Shown here: positions 1 to 5,657 of the stretch, one piece after another
Numbering within the stretch: position 1 is the stretch's first letter
Layout of the letters: each line of letters starts with the position of its first letter
Translations under genes and position numbers: made by a program
Notes under the pieces: generated by a model
What the model was told of the DNA's origin: nothing
Databases searched by the model: none
The model's input: only the letters and a program-made list of their open reading frames with translations
NCBI GenBank assembly: GCA_023422695.1
Contig: JAFAGN010000158.1
Coordinates: 1-5,657 of the forward strand
Direction: 5' to 3'
From: Pseudomonadota bacterium
GTDB taxonomy: Bacteria; Pseudomonadota; Alphaproteobacteria; Sphingomonadales; Sphingomonadaceae
DNA: 5,657 nt

Positions 1-35
1 GACTCCTCAGTTGAAGGAGTCGAAAAGGTCTGCCT

Positions 36-179
36 ATGGCTGCGGGCGTTCAATCAGGCGCGGCGATCGAAGGGCTGCTTTACATCGAGGCTAGCACCAA
101 TCCGCGCAGCGGTTCGTGCATCGGCCACTTTGGTCGATTGCGCCTAATCAGCAACATGGCCTATGTCAGACAGCGGTGA
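36..179 (+). CDS. possible small ORF, 47 codons, function unknown
   Basis: This is a short open frame from an ATG at 36 to a TGA at 177-179. An AAAAGG stretch at 23-28 sits 7 bases before the start and could act as a ribosome binding site. The predicted product begins MAAGVQSGAAIEGLLYIEAS and ends NMAYVRQR. It has no membrane segment or motif that I recognise. It ends 15 bases before the next gene, so it could be a translated leader of that gene or simply chance. A second frame also runs open from base 1 to a TAA at 148-150 and could be the tail of a gene that starts outside the window. Neither frame can be preferred from sequence alone. Confidence 0.2.
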   Translation: MAAGVQSGAAIEGLLYIEASTNPRSGSCIGHFGRLRLISNMAYVRQR

Positions 180-181
180 AC

Positions 182-189
182 GGAGGGAG
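182..189 (+). promoter_or_regulatory. strong ribosome binding site for the 195-455 gene
   Basis: GGAGGGAG lies 5 bases before the ATG at 195. It is the best Shine-Dalgarno match in the left part of the window and supports ATG 195 as a genuine start. Confidence 0.7.
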
Positions 190-194
190 AAGCA

Positions 195-455
195 ATGGCC
201 GCTTTATTTTCAGTGGACGAGCGACGCGAACATTTTGCTTATTGCGTCCAACTGTTTGGCGGCACCACTGCATTCTCGCGGCGCCTTGGCATAGATGAGC
301 GGGCTATCCGCCGTTTCATCAACGGCGAGCGGCCTCTCAGTGACGGACTACTGAAAGACACCGCAAAGGCGTTGCGTCAGCTCATTGATGAAGCAAGCGC
401 CGCCGAAGCTCAGATCGCTGCCACATTGCCCTCTCCTCCGACCGACCCGTCATAG
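195..455 (+). CDS. small helix-turn-helix-like protein, hypothetical
   Basis: This is an 86-residue soluble protein with no signal peptide or membrane segment. Residues 20-62 look like a compact Cro/XRE-style DNA-binding fold. The stretch FGGTTAFSRRLGIDERAIRR (21-40) matches the pattern of a helix, a turn and a recognition helix. It is followed by the GERPLSDG loop and the helix DTAKALRQLIDEA. The C-terminal tail is Ala- and Pro-rich and probably disordered. The start is chosen because of the excellent GGAGGGAG site just upstream. Proteins of this kind (an FGG motif, an LGI.ER.IRR recognition helix, then G.RPL..G) are familiar to me as small uncharacterised ORFs in sphingomonads; this is memory, not a search. 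It has no obvious partner gene: the next gene starts 149 bases downstream. A role as a small transcriptional regulator is inferred from the fold only. Confidence 0.7.
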   Translation: MAALFSVDERREHFAYCVQLFGGTTAFSRRLGIDERAIRRFINGERPLSDGLLKDTAKALRQLIDEASAAEAQIAATLPSPPTDPS

Positions 456-604
456 CTAAAGTGTCGGGTGGAACCGTGTCGGACCGATCGGCAAGTCCTC
501 GCCTGATCTTCGCTAGATTGTGGAACATCGTCGCTTTGTAACCGATCGCCCGAAAGCGGAGATCAATTCGACACTGGCGGAAGGGTTGGACACTTGCGAA
601 CATC
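456..604. other. intergenic gap upstream of the araC-type gene
   Basis: These 149 bases separate the small HTH gene from the AraC-type gene. They hold a perfect 8-base palindrome, CCGATCGG, at 484-491, with a related ACCGATCGCC at 541-550. TGTCGG occurs at 463-468 and again at 477-482. I see no convincing -35/-10 pair and no clear terminator hairpin with a T run. The promoter for the AraC-type gene is presumably here but cannot be placed. Confidence 0.4.
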
Positions 605-1444
605 TTGTGCCGATGCAATATCGCTTGGATGCTGGCCAATCCCCACAATAAAAAGGTCGGCCTGCATGCTTCCGGAGTTGAGCTGATTGAAGCGCAGCTT
701 AGCGTGGGTGCGTTTTCGCCCCACCGCCACGACACCTACACGATCGCGGTGACCACGGCAGGGGTGCAGTCGTTCAATTACCGCGGGAAGAGCTGGCGCT
801 CGTTGCCGGGGCAAGTGTTGATCCTGCATCCCGACGAAGTGCACGATGGATATTGCTCCGACCAGACCGGATTTTCCTATCGGGCGGCCTATTTGCCGCC
901 TTTACATGTCCAGACCGTCATCGGCGGAGCCGCGCTGCCATTTTTGGATGAAGGAGTTTCGACCGACGCCGAGCTGGCCGGCTCGGCGCTTCGCGTGATT
1001 GCGGCCTGCTCGGCCGGTAGCGATCTTTTCGGGTATCAGGACGCACTCCTTCAGCTCGTCTCCGCAATGCAGCGGCGCGAAAGCCGCCAGCCAGCGAGGC
1101 GGTCTGCCAATCGCGAAGCCGTGATGCGGGTGCGTGAATTCCTCGACAGCGTTCCGGCACCCGGCACGAACCTCGATCAGCTCGAAGAACTTGCCGGATA
1201 TGACCGCTGGCAGCTTTCTCGCGACTTCCGTTCGCTGTTGGGTACCAGTCCCTATCGCTATCTCCAGTGTCGCCGACTTGAGCGAGCCGGACAGTTGCTG
1301 CGCAGCGGGCTTAATATGGCAGCCGCAGCCCATGAGGCCGGATTCGCGGACCAGAGCCACTTTGGCCGGATCTTCAGGAGCACCTTTGGAATCACACCGG
1401 TGGCCTGGCACCGGGCCGCGAAGCCGCGCACAATCATTCTATAA
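605..1444 (+). CDS. AraC-family transcriptional regulator
   Basis: This 279-residue cytoplasmic regulator has the two-domain AraC layout. Residues about 25-100 form a cupin-like sensing domain, with HRHDTYTIAVTTAG (40-53) and the strand pair around LPGQVLILHPDEVHDG (67-82), typical of AraC_binding domains. Residues about 170-270 form the DNA-binding domain with two helix-turn-helix units. The first is around LDQLEELAGYDRWQLSRDFR (190-209). The second is AAAHEAGFADQSHFGRIFRS (240-259), followed by the hallmark FGITP (261-265). PYRYL (216-220) marks the linker helix. The length is normal for the family. The start is uncertain: the longest frame uses TTG 605, with GGAAGGG at 579-585 rather far upstream, while ATG 629 would remove eight residues without touching either domain but has no clear ribosome binding site. 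The gene lies 30 bases before a CPBP membrane protease gene and may control it. The ligand and target genes are unknown. Confidence 0.93.
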   Translation: MCRCNIAWMLANPHNKKVGLHASGVELIEAQLSVGAFSPHRHDTYTIAVTTAGVQSFNYRGKSWRSLPGQVLILHPDEVHDGYCSDQTGFSYRAAYLPPLHVQTVIGGAALPFLDEGVSTDAELAGSALRVIAACSAGSDLFGYQDALLQLVSAMQRRESRQPARRSANREAVMRVREFLDSVPAPGTNLDQLEELAGYDRWQLSRDFRSLLGTSPYRYLQCRRLERAGQLLRSGLNMAAAAHEAGFADQSHFGRIFRSTFGITPVAWHRAAKPRTIIL

Positions 1445-1474
1445 CCCGGATCAGCGCGGAGCTAACGGACTGGG

Positions 1475-2407
1475 ATGACACAATCCATCTTTTCGTCCGA
1501 ACCCCATCGCGGCTGGCTGCCTTGGGCCTGGCTTTCGCCAGTAGTCTGCATCTTGCTCGTCGCATTCTCCAGCGTTCCGATCGATTTTGGTCTTGAATGG
1601 GTCGGACTGGTCGATGCCAAGGGAAATCCGCGGTCCGCGTTCGGGTTCTGCTTGTTCCTACTGCTGCCATTCGCCGCGATGGGAGCCGCCGTCTGGGCCT
1701 GGTCACGGTTCGTCGAACGTCGCGATCTCGCAACCTTGGGAGTGACTGGCGCACAGGCGCTGCGCAAGCACGTGGCGGGATTGGCAATTGGGGTGAGCAT
1801 GATGGCTGTGGCCGTGATGTCGATCTGGCTTGCCGGGGGCTATGACAGCAAAGACGCCCTTCCCGCCCTTGCCTCACCAGCATCACTTTTTTGGATAGCG
1901 ATCCTGCTGGCCTGTTTTGCTTTTCAATCGGGCGTGGAGGAGTTCATTTTTCGCGGCTGGCTGCTCTCGACGGCGACGCGCCGCTGGAACCTTACGGCGG
2001 GGTTCATTGCCAGTTCGGCTGCGTTCACATTTCTTCACTTCTCACCGAACCAGCCGGTTCGTGAAATCGTCATGTCGTTCACGTTCGGACTGTTCGCCTG
2101 CGCCTGGGCCTGGCGGGCCGACAGCATCTGGGGTGTGATGGGCTGGCATGCAGGCTGGAACTGGATCGCAGGCGTGGGTTTCGGCGTGCCGATCACTGGG
2201 CTCGATCTGCAACTTCCGGCCTTGCTGTTGCAGCTGACACCCACGGGCCCGGATGTCCTGACCGGTGGACCTGCCGGACCGGAGAGCAGCGTGCTGACGA
2301 TCGGCATCCTGGCTGCGGCCACGCTGCTCCTGTTGCTATGGCCCCGAGACTCCATGGCCTCTGCGCAGCGAATACCAGCACGAGACAGCGAAACAACAAC
2401 GCCTTAA
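1475..2407 (+). CDS. CPBP-family intramembrane metalloprotease homologue
   Basis: This is a 310-residue polytopic inner-membrane protein of the CPBP (CAAX protease / bacteriocin-processing, Abi) family. All three conserved motifs are present. Motif 1 is EEFIFR (E155, E156, R160). Motif 2 is FTFLH (F184 to H188). Motif 3 is HAGWN (H225 to N229). In characterised relatives the glutamates and histidines form the metal-dependent active site within the membrane, so this copy looks catalytically competent. Hydrophobic segments lie at about 17-33, 58-78, 97-120, 138-152, 174-187, 198-216 and 272-289. The tail after 290 is polar. The start is ATG 1475, with GGAG at 1458-1461 upstream. The gene follows the AraC-type regulator by 30 bases and probably shares its transcript. 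Family members process prenylated or peptide substrates, act in bacteriocin self-immunity, or serve as membrane scaffolds. Nothing here identifies the substrate, and there is no bacteriocin precursor nearby. Confidence 0.94.
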   Translation: MTQSIFSSEPHRGWLPWAWLSPVVCILLVAFSSVPIDFGLEWVGLVDAKGNPRSAFGFCLFLLLPFAAMGAAVWAWSRFVERRDLATLGVTGAQALRKHVAGLAIGVSMMAVAVMSIWLAGGYDSKDALPALASPASLFWIAILLACFAFQSGVEEFIFRGWLLSTATRRWNLTAGFIASSAAFTFLHFSPNQPVREIVMSFTFGLFACAWAWRADSIWGVMGWHAGWNWIAGVGFGVPITGLDLQLPALLLQLTPTGPDVLTGGPAGPESSVLTIGILAAATLLLLLWPRDSMASAQRIPARDSETTTP

Positions 2408-2466
2408 TCCGCCTAAACCTGCTCTGAATAATGGCATTGTCGGCGGATATAGAGCGGCGCTCCGCC
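2407..2466. terminator. inverted repeats in convergent gap, possible terminator
   Basis: Just past the stop codon of the CPBP gene, ATCCGCC (2407-2413) can pair with GGCGGAT (2442-2448), and GGCGGA (2442-2447) can alternatively pair with TCCGCC (2461-2466) across a 13-base loop. The two pairings share an arm and exclude each other. Neither is followed by a T run on the plus strand, and I see no leftward equivalent next to the TetR stop. The position between convergent genes suggests transcript-end structure, but a classical intrinsic terminator is not demonstrated. The rest of the gap, to 2533, shows nothing else. Confidence 0.3.
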
Positions 2467-2533
2467 CCGCGCAAACGGCTGTTGCGCTCGTCATTTCACC
2501 TTGAAGCTGCCAGTCTCCTACCGGCCACTTTGT

Positions 2534-3163
2534 CTATCTAATCCGACCATAGATTTTCAAGAATGCTTCAACAGCAGCTTCGACGCGCTGCTGGGTCGAA
2601 TTTTCGCTCGGTGGCGCGCCGAAGCGGAGTTCCACATCGCCAAAACCCTTGCACATGGCCGCAAACTGTTCGGCAGCGAGAGCGGGATCAGGAATCGCGA
2701 GCGCTCCTGAATCCGCCATCGCCCCCAGAAATGCGGCCATTGTCGCCTTCATGCGCCGGGGGCCAGCGTTGAGGAACGCCAGGCCGATTTCCGGGTTGCG
2801 CTCGGTTTCGGCGGCGATGCGGCGTTCGAACTGGACCATCTCGGGCCGCGACAGGAATGCCACCATGGCGTGGCCGATATGCAGCAGCCGATCGCGCAGC
2901 GAGGTTGTTCCGTCGCCTTCGATCGAAAAATGACTGCGCATCCGTTCGCATTCGCGTTCGATCGCCGCGGTCAACAGACCCTGCTTGTCCGAAAAATGAT
3001 TGTAGATCGTGACTTTCGACACGCCCGCTGCGGCGGCGATCTGCTCGATTGCGGCGGCGCCATAGCCATGTTCGAAAAACGCATTCCTTGCCGCGACCAG
3101 AATGGCCTCGCGCTTGGCAAGATCGGCCGGGCGGCCAAGATTCGTTTTTCGGGCGATTGACAA
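2534..3163 (-). CDS. TetR/AcrR-family transcriptional repressor
   Basis: This 209-residue one-component repressor is of normal length for the family. The N-terminal DNA-binding domain (about 9-65) is clear: GRPADLAKREAIL (10-22), then AFFEHGYGAAAIEQIAAAAG (28-47) and the recognition helix VSKVTIYNHFSDKQGLL (48-64), which is the standard TetR signature. Residues 75-205 are the helical ligand-binding and dimerisation domain, of the kind found in AcrR-like efflux regulators. The start must be TTG 3161-3163, because an in-frame stop lies six codons upstream and no ATG or GTG occurs before the HTH. GGAAG, 8 bases before the TTG on the minus strand, serves as ribosome binding site. It is divergent from the ABC exporter operon, 93 bases away, so it most likely represses that operon and itself; this is inference from layout and from the repeats in the gap. 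The ligand is unknown. Confidence 0.94.
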   Translation of the reverse strand: MSIARKTNLGRPADLAKREAILVAARNAFFEHGYGAAAIEQIAAAAGVSKVTIYNHFSDKQGLLTAAIERECERMRSHFSIEGDGTTSLRDRLLHIGHAMVAFLSRPEMVQFERRIAAETERNPEIGLAFLNAGPRRMKATMAAFLGAMADSGALAIPDPALAAEQFAAMCKGFGDVELRFGAPPSENSTQQRVEAAVEAFLKIYGRIR

Positions 3164-3167
3164 ACTG

Positions 3168-3199
3168 TACGCTTCCGTTCACTTATACGCTACCGTTCA
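3168..3199. repeat. two 14-base direct repeats, likely TetR operator
   Basis: TACGCTTCCGTTCA (3168-3181) and TACGCTACCGTTCA (3186-3199) are identical at 13 of 14 positions, with their starts exactly 18 bases apart. Each copy contains ACG and CGT separated by four bases, a weak internal dyad. They lie directly before the repressor start codon and in front of the exporter operon, where a TetR-family dimer or pair of dimers would be expected to bind. Binding is inferred, not shown. Confidence 0.6.
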
Positions 3200-3204
3200 A
3201 TAAT
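3178..3204 (+). promoter_or_regulatory. candidate promoter for the ABC exporter operon
   Basis: AATAAT (3199-3204) matches the -10 consensus at five of six positions. The best nearby -35 is TTCACT (3178-3183), with a short 15-base spacer. A perfect TTGACA also exists at 3157-3162, overlapping the TetR start codon, but the -10-like TATACG (3184-3189) is then 21 bases away, which is too far for a normal promoter. The -10 overlaps that of the opposite promoter, and the second direct repeat fills the spacer, so one bound repressor could silence both directions. Confidence 0.35.
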
Positions 3205-3223
3205 GTTCATAAACAGGAACGGT
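3192..3223. promoter_or_regulatory. inverted half sites and small dyad in the divergent region
   Basis: ACCGTTC (3192-3198, part of the second direct repeat) is repeated in inverted orientation as GAACGGT (3217-3223), with an 18-base gap. Within that gap is a small perfect dyad, TGTT-CATA-AACA (3204-3215). The CCGTTC core therefore occurs three times in 48 bases: two copies in one orientation and one in the other. This could extend the operator to a third subunit or dimer. Confidence 0.4.
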
Positions 3224-3228
3224 TGCAA
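3200..3228 (-). promoter_or_regulatory. candidate promoter for the TetR gene
   Basis: On the minus strand TTGCAA (3228-3223) is followed, after a 17-base spacer, by CATTAT (3205-3200). Each hexamer matches the sigma-70-type consensus at four of six positions, with ideal spacing. Transcription would begin inside or beside the direct repeats, so a repressor bound there would block it. Confidence 0.45.
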
Positions 3229-3256
3229 GCGGTGAGGAAAAAAGGGCTCTCCCCCG

Positions 3257-4393
3257 ATGGTCTGGATCGCAATTCGAATGCTGACCGGCGACGCGACCAA
3301 ATTTTATGGTCTGCTGTTCGGCATCGCATTTTCAACTCTCCTGATCACCCAGCAGCTGACGATCTTCGTCAACCTGATCGAGCGCGGCGCCAGCGGCGTC
3401 TATAACGTCCCGTCGGCGGATGTGTGGGTGATGGATCCGGTCAGCCGCACGACCGACGTCAACCTGCCGATGCCGTCAACCGCACTTGACCGGGTGCGCT
3501 CGGTCGGCGGGGTTGAATGGGCCGTGCCGCACCTGCGCGCCGCAGCGTCGGTACGGACGAAGGAGGGCGATCTCGAGGGGGTGTCGGTCATTGGCGTCGA
3601 CGACGCGACGCTGATCGGTTTGCCGCGCCGGATGGCCTTGGGCGCCGCCGACGTGCTCGAGCGGCCCGATGCCGTGGTGATCGACGATGTCGGGACGACG
3701 CGTTTTTTCCCGGTGGGCTATGATCCGATTGGCGAGCGGCTCGAACTGAATGATCAGCGTGCGGTGATCATGGGGGTTGCCGATGCGATCCCGAGTTTTA
3801 CCAGCCAGGTCACGCTCTACACGCGTTATAGCCGCGCGCTCAATTTTGTCCCAGGGACCCGCAACCGGCTGAGCTTTGTGTTGGTCGGCGCCGCGCCGGG
3901 GGTGGATGCCAAGACACTGGCGACGCGGATCACCCAAGACACCGGGCTGCGCGCCCGCACCCGGGACGAGTTCGCGCGCGACGGGGTCGATTTCATCATC
4001 GAAAATACCGGCATACCGCTCAATTTCGGGATCACGGTGCTGTTGGGCTTTGTGGTCGGGGTGGCCATCGTCGGCCTGACCTTCAGCCTGTTCATCCGCG
4101 ACAATATCAAGCAGTTCGGCGCGCTGAAGGCGATTGGCGTCAACAACGCCAAGATCCGCCGTATGGTCGCGGCGCAGGCGGCGATGGTGGGCCTAATCGG
4201 CTACGGCCTTGGCGTTCTGGGGACGGTGCTGTTCATCTGGGGCTTTTCGAGCAATCCGACCTTCAAGGGTTTCTACATCCCCTGGCAGGTGCCGCTGATC
4301 AGCCTGGTCGCGGTGACGTTGATCCTCGCGCTGACCGGCTGGATTGCGCTGCGCCGCGTGCTGAAGACCGAACCCGCGGCGGTGTTTCGATGA
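3257..4393 (+). CDS. ABC exporter permease, FtsX/DevC-type
   Basis: This is a 378-residue inner-membrane permease with the four-helix layout of FtsX/MacB/DevC transporters. There is one N-terminal membrane helix (about 16-38), a large periplasmic domain (about 39-255) and three C-terminal helices (about 258-281, 306-330 and 344-366). The cytoplasmic loop FIRDNIKQFGALKAIGVNNA (279-298) is the conserved coupling segment that touches the ATPase. The short N-terminus and the size fit DevC better than MacB, whose permease is fused to its ATPase. The start is ATG 3257, with AAGGG at 3242-3246 ten bases upstream. The stop overlaps the start of the ATPase gene (ATGA), indicating translational coupling. 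The protein should form a dimer that works with the ATPase and the adaptor downstream to move a substrate out through the envelope. The substrate is not deducible; glycolipid export is known for cyanobacterial DevBCA, but that need not apply here. Confidence 0.92.
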   Translation: MVWIAIRMLTGDATKFYGLLFGIAFSTLLITQQLTIFVNLIERGASGVYNVPSADVWVMDPVSRTTDVNLPMPSTALDRVRSVGGVEWAVPHLRAAASVRTKEGDLEGVSVIGVDDATLIGLPRRMALGAADVLERPDAVVIDDVGTTRFFPVGYDPIGERLELNDQRAVIMGVADAIPSFTSQVTLYTRYSRALNFVPGTRNRLSFVLVGAAPGVDAKTLATRITQDTGLRARTRDEFARDGVDFIIENTGIPLNFGITVLLGFVVGVAIVGLTFSLFIRDNIKQFGALKAIGVNNAKIRRMVAAQAAMVGLIGYGLGVLGTVLFIWGFSSNPTFKGFYIPWQVPLISLVAVTLILALTGWIALRRVLKTEPAAVFR

Positions 4394-5124
4394 GCGGTGC
4401 CGTCGAAACGCCAGCAGCGACGGCGATTGCCGCGATCTCGACGCGCGGCGTCGCGCGCGATTTCACCGCCGGGCAGCAGACGATCCGGGTGCTACACGGC
4501 ATCGACCTCGACGTGCGCGCCGGCGAACTGACCTATCTGGTGGGCGAATCGGGATCGGGCAAGACGACGCTGATTTCGATCATGTGCGGCATCCTGTGGC
4601 CGACCGAGGGCGAAGTGCGACTGTTCGGCACCGACATCTATCGTCTCAGCGACAGCGATCTGGTCGATTTCCGGCTGCGCAATGTCGGTTTCATTTTCCA
4701 GCAATATAATCTGATCCCGGCGATCGATGCGGCGTCGAACGCCGCGGTGCCGCTGATCGCGCAGGGCATGGACCGTCTGGAAGCGCGCGACCGCGCCATC
4801 GAATTGCTCGCCGCGCTCAACATCGCCGATCAGGCCGACAAGCTGCCCAATCAATTGTCGGGGGGGCAGCAACAACGCGTCGCGATCGCACGCGCGCTGG
4901 TTCATCAGCCGCGACTGATCGTCTGCGACGAACCGACTGCGGCGCTTGACGCGCGGTCGGGGCGCCGCGTGATGGATTTGCTGCGCGAGGTGGCGCTCGC
5001 CGACGACCGATCGGTGATCATCGTCACCCACGACAACCGCATTTTCGATCTCGCCGACCGTATCCTCGTGCTTGAGGACGGGCGGATTACCCATGACGGC
5101 CGCGACATGCCGAAGGACCATTGA
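4390..5124 (+). CDS. ABC exporter ATP-binding protein, DevA/LolD/MacB class
   Basis: This is a 244-residue cytoplasmic ATPase with a complete nucleotide-binding domain. It has Walker A GESGSGKT (52-59), the Q-loop Q104 in FIFQQYNLIP, the signature LSGGQ (156-160), Walker B LIVCDE with the catalytic E181, and the H-loop H214 in VTHDNR. All residues needed for ATP hydrolysis are present. EPTAALDARSGRRVMDLL (181-198) and THDNRIFDLADRI (213-225) are close to what I remember of DevA-type ATPases and support assignment to that branch, rather than to lipoprotein-release LolD. About 20 residues precede the conserved core, rich in Ala, so the true start might be slightly later, but ATG 4390 overlaps the permease stop in an ATGA junction and is preferred. 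The gene ends 4 bases before the adaptor gene, as expected within one operon. Confidence 0.96.
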   Translation: MSGAVETPAATAIAAISTRGVARDFTAGQQTIRVLHGIDLDVRAGELTYLVGESGSGKTTLISIMCGILWPTEGEVRLFGTDIYRLSDSDLVDFRLRNVGFIFQQYNLIPAIDAASNAAVPLIAQGMDRLEARDRAIELLAALNIADQADKLPNQLSGGQQQRVAIARALVHQPRLIVCDEPTAALDARSGRRVMDLLREVALADDRSVIIVTHDNRIFDLADRILVLEDGRITHDGRDMPKDH

Positions 5125-5128
5125 CGCC

Positions 5129-5657
5129 ATGACCCGACGCTTTGCCAATCTCAACTTTGCCCGCCAGATCCTGCCGGCAATTGCCTTGCTCGGGCTGGTT
5201 ATCGCTGTGATCTTTATCGCGACCGGGCTGCCCGACCGGCAGCTCGAACCCCCGCAACAGACGCCGCCGCGGGCGACCGGCGCGCTGGCGAAGAGCGCGC
5301 GCGTGGCGGGGGCGGGAGTTGTCGAGCCCTCAAGCGAGATCGTCGACGTCGGCACCGCATTGTCGGGTCTGGTTATGCAGTTGAACGTGCAACCGGGCGC
5401 CTATGTTGCCAAGGGTGAATTGCTGTTCACCGTCGACGACCGCGCTGTGCGTGCGCGCTTGACGGAGGCCGAGGCCGCGATCGGCGAAGCGCGCGCGGCG
5501 ATAGCGGAGGCGGATGCAGCCCGCATTACCGCACAGCGCCAGCTCGCATTGTACCGCCAGGTTGACGATCCCGAAGCGGTCAGTCGGACCGAAGTGGTGC
5601 GGGCAGAGGGCGAGGCAGCGGCGGCGGCGAGCCGTCTCGCGCTCGCGCGGGCGCGCT
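5129..5657 (+). CDS. HlyD/DevB-type periplasmic adaptor, 3' end cut off
   Basis: This frame opens at ATG 5129 and runs to the window edge without a stop, giving the first 176 residues. Residues 14-32 form a single membrane anchor. A Pro-rich linker (about 38-50) follows. Then comes a biotinyl-lipoyl-like segment, AGAGVVEPSSEIVDVGT (60-76) and GLVMQLNVQPGAYVAKGELL (80-99), ending in LFTVDDR (99-105), typical of membrane fusion proteins and especially of DevB-like ones. Residues 106-176 form an Ala/Glu/Arg-rich coiled coil with a turn around DDPEAVSRTE (146-155), probably the hairpin tip that meets a TolC-like outer-membrane channel. The arms are short, about 35 residues. The rest of the lipoyl and beta-barrel domains lie beyond the window. 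A GAAGGA at 5112-5117 provides a ribosome binding site inside the end of the ATPase gene, and only 4 bases separate the two genes. Confidence 0.92.
   Translation, partial: MTRRFANLNFARQILPAIALLGLVIAVIFIATGLPDRQLEPPQQTPPRATGALAKSARVAGAGVVEPSSEIVDVGTALSGLVMQLNVQPGAYVAKGELLFTVDDRAVRARLTEAEAAIGEARAAIAEADAARITAQRQLALYRQVDDPEAVSRTEVVRAEGEAAAAASRLALARAR

Noticed and set aside
1..21. Hairpin GACTCCT / AGGAGTC with a 7-base loop, resembling a tRNA anticodon arm
   Set aside because: The loop lacks the invariant U at position 33 and no acceptor, D or T arm can be found around it. It may be a terminator stem of an upstream gene, but no T run follows.
484..491. Palindrome CCGATCGG as an operator or IS end
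   Set aside because: GATCG-containing 8-base palindromes are common by chance in GC-rich alphaproteobacterial DNA, and no second copy or flanking duplication supports a site.
382..735. 117-codon leftward open frame across the end of the small HTH gene and the AraC gene start
   Set aside because: It overlaps two better-supported genes, has no recognisable domain, and its composition fits a shadow frame.
902..1411. 169-codon leftward open frame opposite the AraC gene
   Set aside because: It is antisense to a clear two-HTH regulator, with no motif and no ribosome binding site of note.
1475..2407. CPBP protein as part of a bacteriocin immunity or processing cluster
   Set aside because: There is no precursor peptide with a leader, and the neighbouring ABC exporter is separated by a convergent TetR gene, so a joint cluster is not supported.
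2688..3182. 164-codon leftward frame overlapping the TetR gene in another frame
   Set aside because: The overlapping frame carries the textbook TetR HTH, while this one is Arg-rich without any fold signal.
4492..5355. 287-codon leftward open frame opposite the ATPase and adaptor
   Set aside because: It lies entirely antisense to genes with complete catalytic motifs. It is rich in Arg and His, as expected for the complement of GC-rich coding sequence, and shows no domain.

Overview
The window looks like a stretch of chromosome from a GC-rich alphaproteobacterium, most plausibly a sphingomonad. That placement is inference from codon use, the Ala/Arg-rich proteins and protein style; there is no rRNA or other marker gene to confirm it. 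No tRNA, rRNA, CRISPR array, insertion sequence or phage gene is visible.

Left part (1-2407, all rightward). A weakly supported 47-codon reading frame (36-179) precedes a convincing 86-residue helix-turn-helix-like protein (195-455) with a strong ribosome binding site. After a 149-base gap come an AraC-family regulator (605-1444) and, 30 bases further on, a CPBP-family membrane protease homologue (1475-2407) with all its metal-site motifs intact. The short gap suggests that the regulator and the membrane protein are co-transcribed.

Middle (2408-3256). A 126-base convergent gap carries inverted repeats. It is followed by a leftward TetR/AcrR-family repressor (2534-3163) with a forced TTG start. 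The 93 bases between the repressor and the next gene hold a compact divergent control region: two 14-base direct repeats 18 bases apart, a further inverted half site, and overlapping candidate -10 elements for both directions.

Right part (3257-5657, rightward). Three tightly packed genes encode a tripartite ABC exporter: an FtsX/DevC-type permease (3257-4393), its ATPase (4390-5124, overlapping by ATGA) and the start of an HlyD/DevB-type periplasmic adaptor (5129 to the window end, cut off). Together they resemble the DevBCA class of envelope-spanning exporters, which use a TolC-like outer-membrane channel. No such channel gene lies inside the window. The most economical reading is a self-contained efflux/export operon in which the adjacent TetR protein represses both itself and the exporter until a ligand, probably a transported compound or relative, releases it. 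The substrate cannot be read from the sequence.

Nothing here is clearly a new biological system. The items most worth following up are the divergent operator array, the uncharacterised DevBCA-like exporter and the AraC-CPBP pair.
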